DNA of 11,406 nucleotides from Physocladia obscura (lineage: Eukaryota; Chytridiomycota; Chytridiomycetes; Chytridiales; Chytriomycetaceae), in NCBI GenBank assembly GCA_027596945.1, contig JADGJH010001193.1, positions 1 to 11,406 on the forward strand. Reading direction: 5' to 3'. A program made the translations under genes and the position numbers. This document shows, piece after piece, positions 9,239-11,406 of this stretch. Every line of letters begins with the position of its first letter. Within the stretch, counting starts at the first letter, position 1. The notes beneath the pieces were generated by a model. That model searched no databases. It saw nothing but the letters and a program-made list of their open reading frames with translations, and was not told the origin of the DNA.

Positions 9239-9859
9239 TTTCTTTTTTCTTTCTTTTTTGTCCTTCGTTTTCTTTTCTTCTTCTTCTTTCTTTGCTGCAT
9301 CATCTGTTTTGCTTCCTAGAATATTTATGAATTCATGCATTATTGCAACTTGTTCATCATGGAAGGTTGGACATGTCCATAGATGCTCACTTGTTTCTTC
9401 TACATTTGTTACAGCAGTGACAGTTCCAATTTTGGTATAAGTTTGGTTTGTTCCTTGCCATTATTGTTTGTAGTTCTAACTTATTATGTGATTTATTTAC
9501 ATAGTGTTTGAAATTGGATGTCTGTGTGTTTTTGCGATGTTTGCCAGGATGTGGATTTAATTCCCTGTTGGAGCATTGTGAATGTTAAGCCAAAATTTAT
9601 TTTGTCTTGTAGTTCTTTCATGTGCTTGAGTGCTGGTTGTTTGATGTACTTAATGTGTTCATAAATTCTATTGACTGTGTTGAGATTCTTTCTGAGCTGT
9701 CCTTCAATTATTCTTTCAGATATTTTGGGGCAAAATTTGATGTGTGACTGTGCTTCTGCTTTTGTTGTGACTTCTTCTTCTTTATGACCCTCTGTTGCTA
9801 AAAGATCAGCTGCCTCATTGCCTACAATGCCTGAGTGTGCTTTGACTTTCGTGAAAACT
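9239..9859 (-). pseudogene. Inverted LINE segment: RNase H end and zinc-binding motif
   Basis: Read on the minus strand from 9859 downward: FTKVKAHSGIVGNEAADLLA, the last block of RNase H with its catalytic Asp (codon complement 9805-9807). Helix-rich sequence follows (KISERIIEGQLRKNLNTVN, LKHMKELQDKINFGLTF), with a stop and frameshift near 9493. CHCCNK and, after another shift, EETSEHLWTCPTFHDEQ then form a Cys/His zinc-knuckle-like motif of the type found near LINE ORF2 C-termini. The segment ends in a Lys/Glu-rich tail (EEEEKKTKDKKERKKK) at 9239. Plus-strand composition flips from A-rich to T-rich at 9239 and back at 9860. Both junctions restore frame if the 621-bp segment is turned round, so it belongs to the same ORF as its flanks. 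Confidence 0.85.
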
Positions 9860-11004
9860 GCTGGAGGGGAACCAGAACCATTACCTATTGAGAGCAGCTT
9901 TAAAACCAGAGGAGAAAAACAATGCACAATTATTGAAGGTGGTAGTACACAGCAATATAAAAGATAAATGGGATATTGGTTTGACAATGATTCTGAAGTT
10001 CTCAGAAATTGGACTTCAGGGGAAAAAGACAGGAAACATGGTGATGAAGCATGCTATTTTAATTGGACACATATTGCTGGAAATGGGCTTATTCCCAATG
10101 TCATAGACAAAATGATCATTGATTGTAATGTACATAATGTAGATAGGAGATGGGAATTACCCTACATGTATGGAAATGGCTGAACTAAGCAATTCATAAA
10201 ATACTATGGAAAGTAAGATGTGAAATAACCATAGATTGGGAAACAGGAAATGGTATCATAGAGTCAAAAAAAAAATAGAAAAACCAGTATCATGCACTTT
10301 GGTCCACAAAACAAAATAATAAAAAAGAACACAAAAAACAAAATCAGAAAAGGGGAAAATGTCCAATGTGCCAAGACCAATGGGCCAAGAAAACTTGATA
10401 CAAAACATAAACCACCTCCATGGTGGTGCATATCAAGACAGACAGGAAGCTGCTGAAATATGGGAAACCACAAACTTGGCAAAACTAAAATACTACCAGG
10501 TGTGACCAATATCACAAGAAAATGGATGAAACAGTATCCACAGTACTGAAAAAGCAGGAGATGCTCTCCTTCCATCAGTTAATGATTTAGAGGCAGAAAT
10601 AACTGAAACAGAAGAACCACTAATCACACACACACTCATGGAACTTTGCAACAACAGTAACAGTTCAATAGAAATTGACATGGATACTAGCAACAGCACA
10701 AATACCAATGACAAGAATAATATCAAAACTCATAAAGCAGAAAATGAATCAAATACTGAATTAACTCATCCAGTGGCTTTTTTCCAAGCCCCCACTGGGT
10801 TTTTTTGAGCAACTAGTAAGAAAAACAGCTGAACTTTGGGGTAGTGGAATCATGGCAGAAGAGCTAGAGAGCCTTCTTGACCATTGCTCCATGAGGCCAC
10901 CTGAAGCAGAGGAGTGGGGTACCAGTGGTAAAAGCAAGAGGGGTAGTGGTAGTGATGGGAGCAATGGAAAAGCAGGTTTCTGTAAATGGGCCAACATCAG
11001 GTGA
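9860..11004 (+). pseudogene. LINE ORF2 C-terminal extension with a CPMC motif
   Basis: Plus-strand coding resumes at 9860 and is open, apart from one stop at 9965-9967, to 10183. It includes EPEPLPIESSFKTRGEKQC, TIIEGGSTQQYK, HGDEACYFNWTHIAGNGLI, IDCNVHNVDRRWELPYMYG and a stop. After a shift, VRCEITIDWETGNGIIES follows (about 10205-10265). GKCPMCQDQWAKKT has cysteines at 10360-10362 and 10369-10371. NHLHGGAYQDRQEAAEIWE, EKWMKQYPQYWKKQE, LLPSVNDLEAEITETEEPL and an Asn/Thr-rich stretch come next. After a shift in the seven-T run at 10800-10806, ELESLLDHCSMRPPEAEEW and a Gly/Ser/Lys tail run to FCKWANIR and a stop at 11002-11004. I cannot name this domain. It lies after RNase H and the first zinc motif, where most LINE proteins have ended. 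Confidence 0.65.
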
Positions 11005-11255
11005 CTAAGCTCAACAACTGTTGGATTTGGGAACTTGGGGAAGTGTTGCAAGCAAAAATGGATCCCATATCCTTTAATATAAAAAGTAGACACATCAATG
11101 AGCAGTTTTGTATTTGGTATTATTACTTTATTCCAGACAACACAAAAATAAAATTAAAAGAAAACAGGCACAAAGCTTGCGTAGTGGGCAGAGGGTAGGA
11201 GGAACAACCACACAAGACGTTGGTTATTAAAGCTAAAAAGATAAAAAAAATTTTA
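11005..11255 (+). other. Probable LINE 3' untranslated region and A-rich end
   Basis: Non-coding sequence follows the last stop. An AATAAA-like hexamer lies at about 11145-11151 ('aaaataaaatt'), and an A-rich stretch 'aaaaagataaaaaaaa' at about 11233-11248 is the likeliest end of the element. From 11256 to the window end I see only AT-rich sequence without a gene. Confidence 0.4.
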
Positions 11256-11406
11256 TTCTTGACAAGTCTCCTTGCCTTGTTGAACTGGTTTTAATAAATC
11301 AAAACCTTGCTATTATATCCAGTTGTTTCATTTTAGTGACTTGTCATTATGCTTTAGTCTTTCAATATGTTGCCTAATACTTTATTGTAAAAACTATAGC
11401 ACAATG

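Larger units (their letters stand above)
6505..11255 (+). mobile_element. 5'-truncated, decayed LINE with RNase H and an internal inversion
   Basis: Non-LTR retrotransposon remnant. In order it holds the linker that normally follows the endonuclease, a reverse transcriptase, a connector, RNase H, a zinc-binding segment, a C-terminal extension and an A-rich 3' tail. The sense strand is strongly A-rich, typical of LINEs. No apurinic-type endonuclease motif is visible upstream, so the copy is 5'-truncated. At least seven frameshifts and several in-frame stops break the frame, many at homopolymer runs; the copy cannot be active as read. The RNase H domain and layout place it among RNase H-bearing LINE groups (I/Tad-like in the broad sense), and the wording of the motifs resembles elements of arbuscular mycorrhizal fungi. 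The 3' boundary is set at the A-run around 11240-11248 and is uncertain; I found no clear target-site duplication. Confidence 0.85.

Noticed and set aside
9888..10106. Forward frame starting MRAALKPEEKN
   Set aside because: It overlaps the neighbouring frame starting at 9860, which reads smoothly in from the inversion junction and has far more protein-like composition. I treat this one as its shadow.
10264..10726. Minus-strand hydrophobic open frames that look like membrane proteins
   Set aside because: They are antisense shadows of A-rich LINE coding sequence: the complement of Lys/Asn/Thr-rich codons gives Phe/Leu/Val-rich protein. The same holds for those at 6371-6879 and 7086-7914.
10770..10806. 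Hairpin (CCAGTGG / CCACTGG, 15-nt loop) followed by seven T: looks like a rho-independent terminator
   Set aside because: The setting is eukaryotic and the sequence lies inside a coding relic of the LINE (the protein frame runs through it with one slip in the T run). The resemblance is most likely chance.

Overview
The window looks like nuclear DNA of a fungus, probably an early-diverging, AT-rich one. Three things point there: the histone H3 tail has the fungal-type sequence [18 protein letters not shown], a DDHD-type phospholipase gene is split by ten short GT-AG introns (43-112 nt), and a decayed RNase H-bearing LINE follows. The LINE reads to me like elements of arbuscular mycorrhizal fungi (Glomeromycotina). 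That placement is an inference from remembered family resemblance, not a search result.

Layout. (1) 1-126 is the last 41 codons of histone H3 on the plus strand, with an AATAAA at 161-166. (2) 231-3486 is, I conclude, a complete 11-exon gene for an 860-aa DDHD-domain phospholipase A1-like protein. I reconstructed it by linking reading frames across the introns; every junction is GT-AG, the phases match and the spliced length is a multiple of three. It starts only 104 bp after the H3 stop. (3) 3487-4100 is gene-poor and AT-rich, and 4229-4636 holds about three degenerate tandem repeat units of 118-145 bp. (4) 4696-5720 contains a badly decayed protein-coding relic on the minus strand. (5) 5740-6504 is low-complexity, with TTTA/AAAT tracts. 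(6) 6505 to about 11250 is a 5'-truncated, frameshifted non-LTR retrotransposon on the plus strand: EN-RT linker, reverse transcriptase, RNase H, zinc-binding segment, an unusual long C-terminal extension and a 3' UTR.

The most striking feature is inside the LINE. Bases 9239-9859 (621 bp) are inverted in place. The first three RNase H acidic residues lie on the plus strand; the last one and the zinc-binding segment lie on the minus strand. Turning the segment back restores the reading frame at both junctions.

The two host genes are unrelated in function and are simply close neighbours. The eastern two thirds of the window is mobile-element debris with no intact mobility gene.
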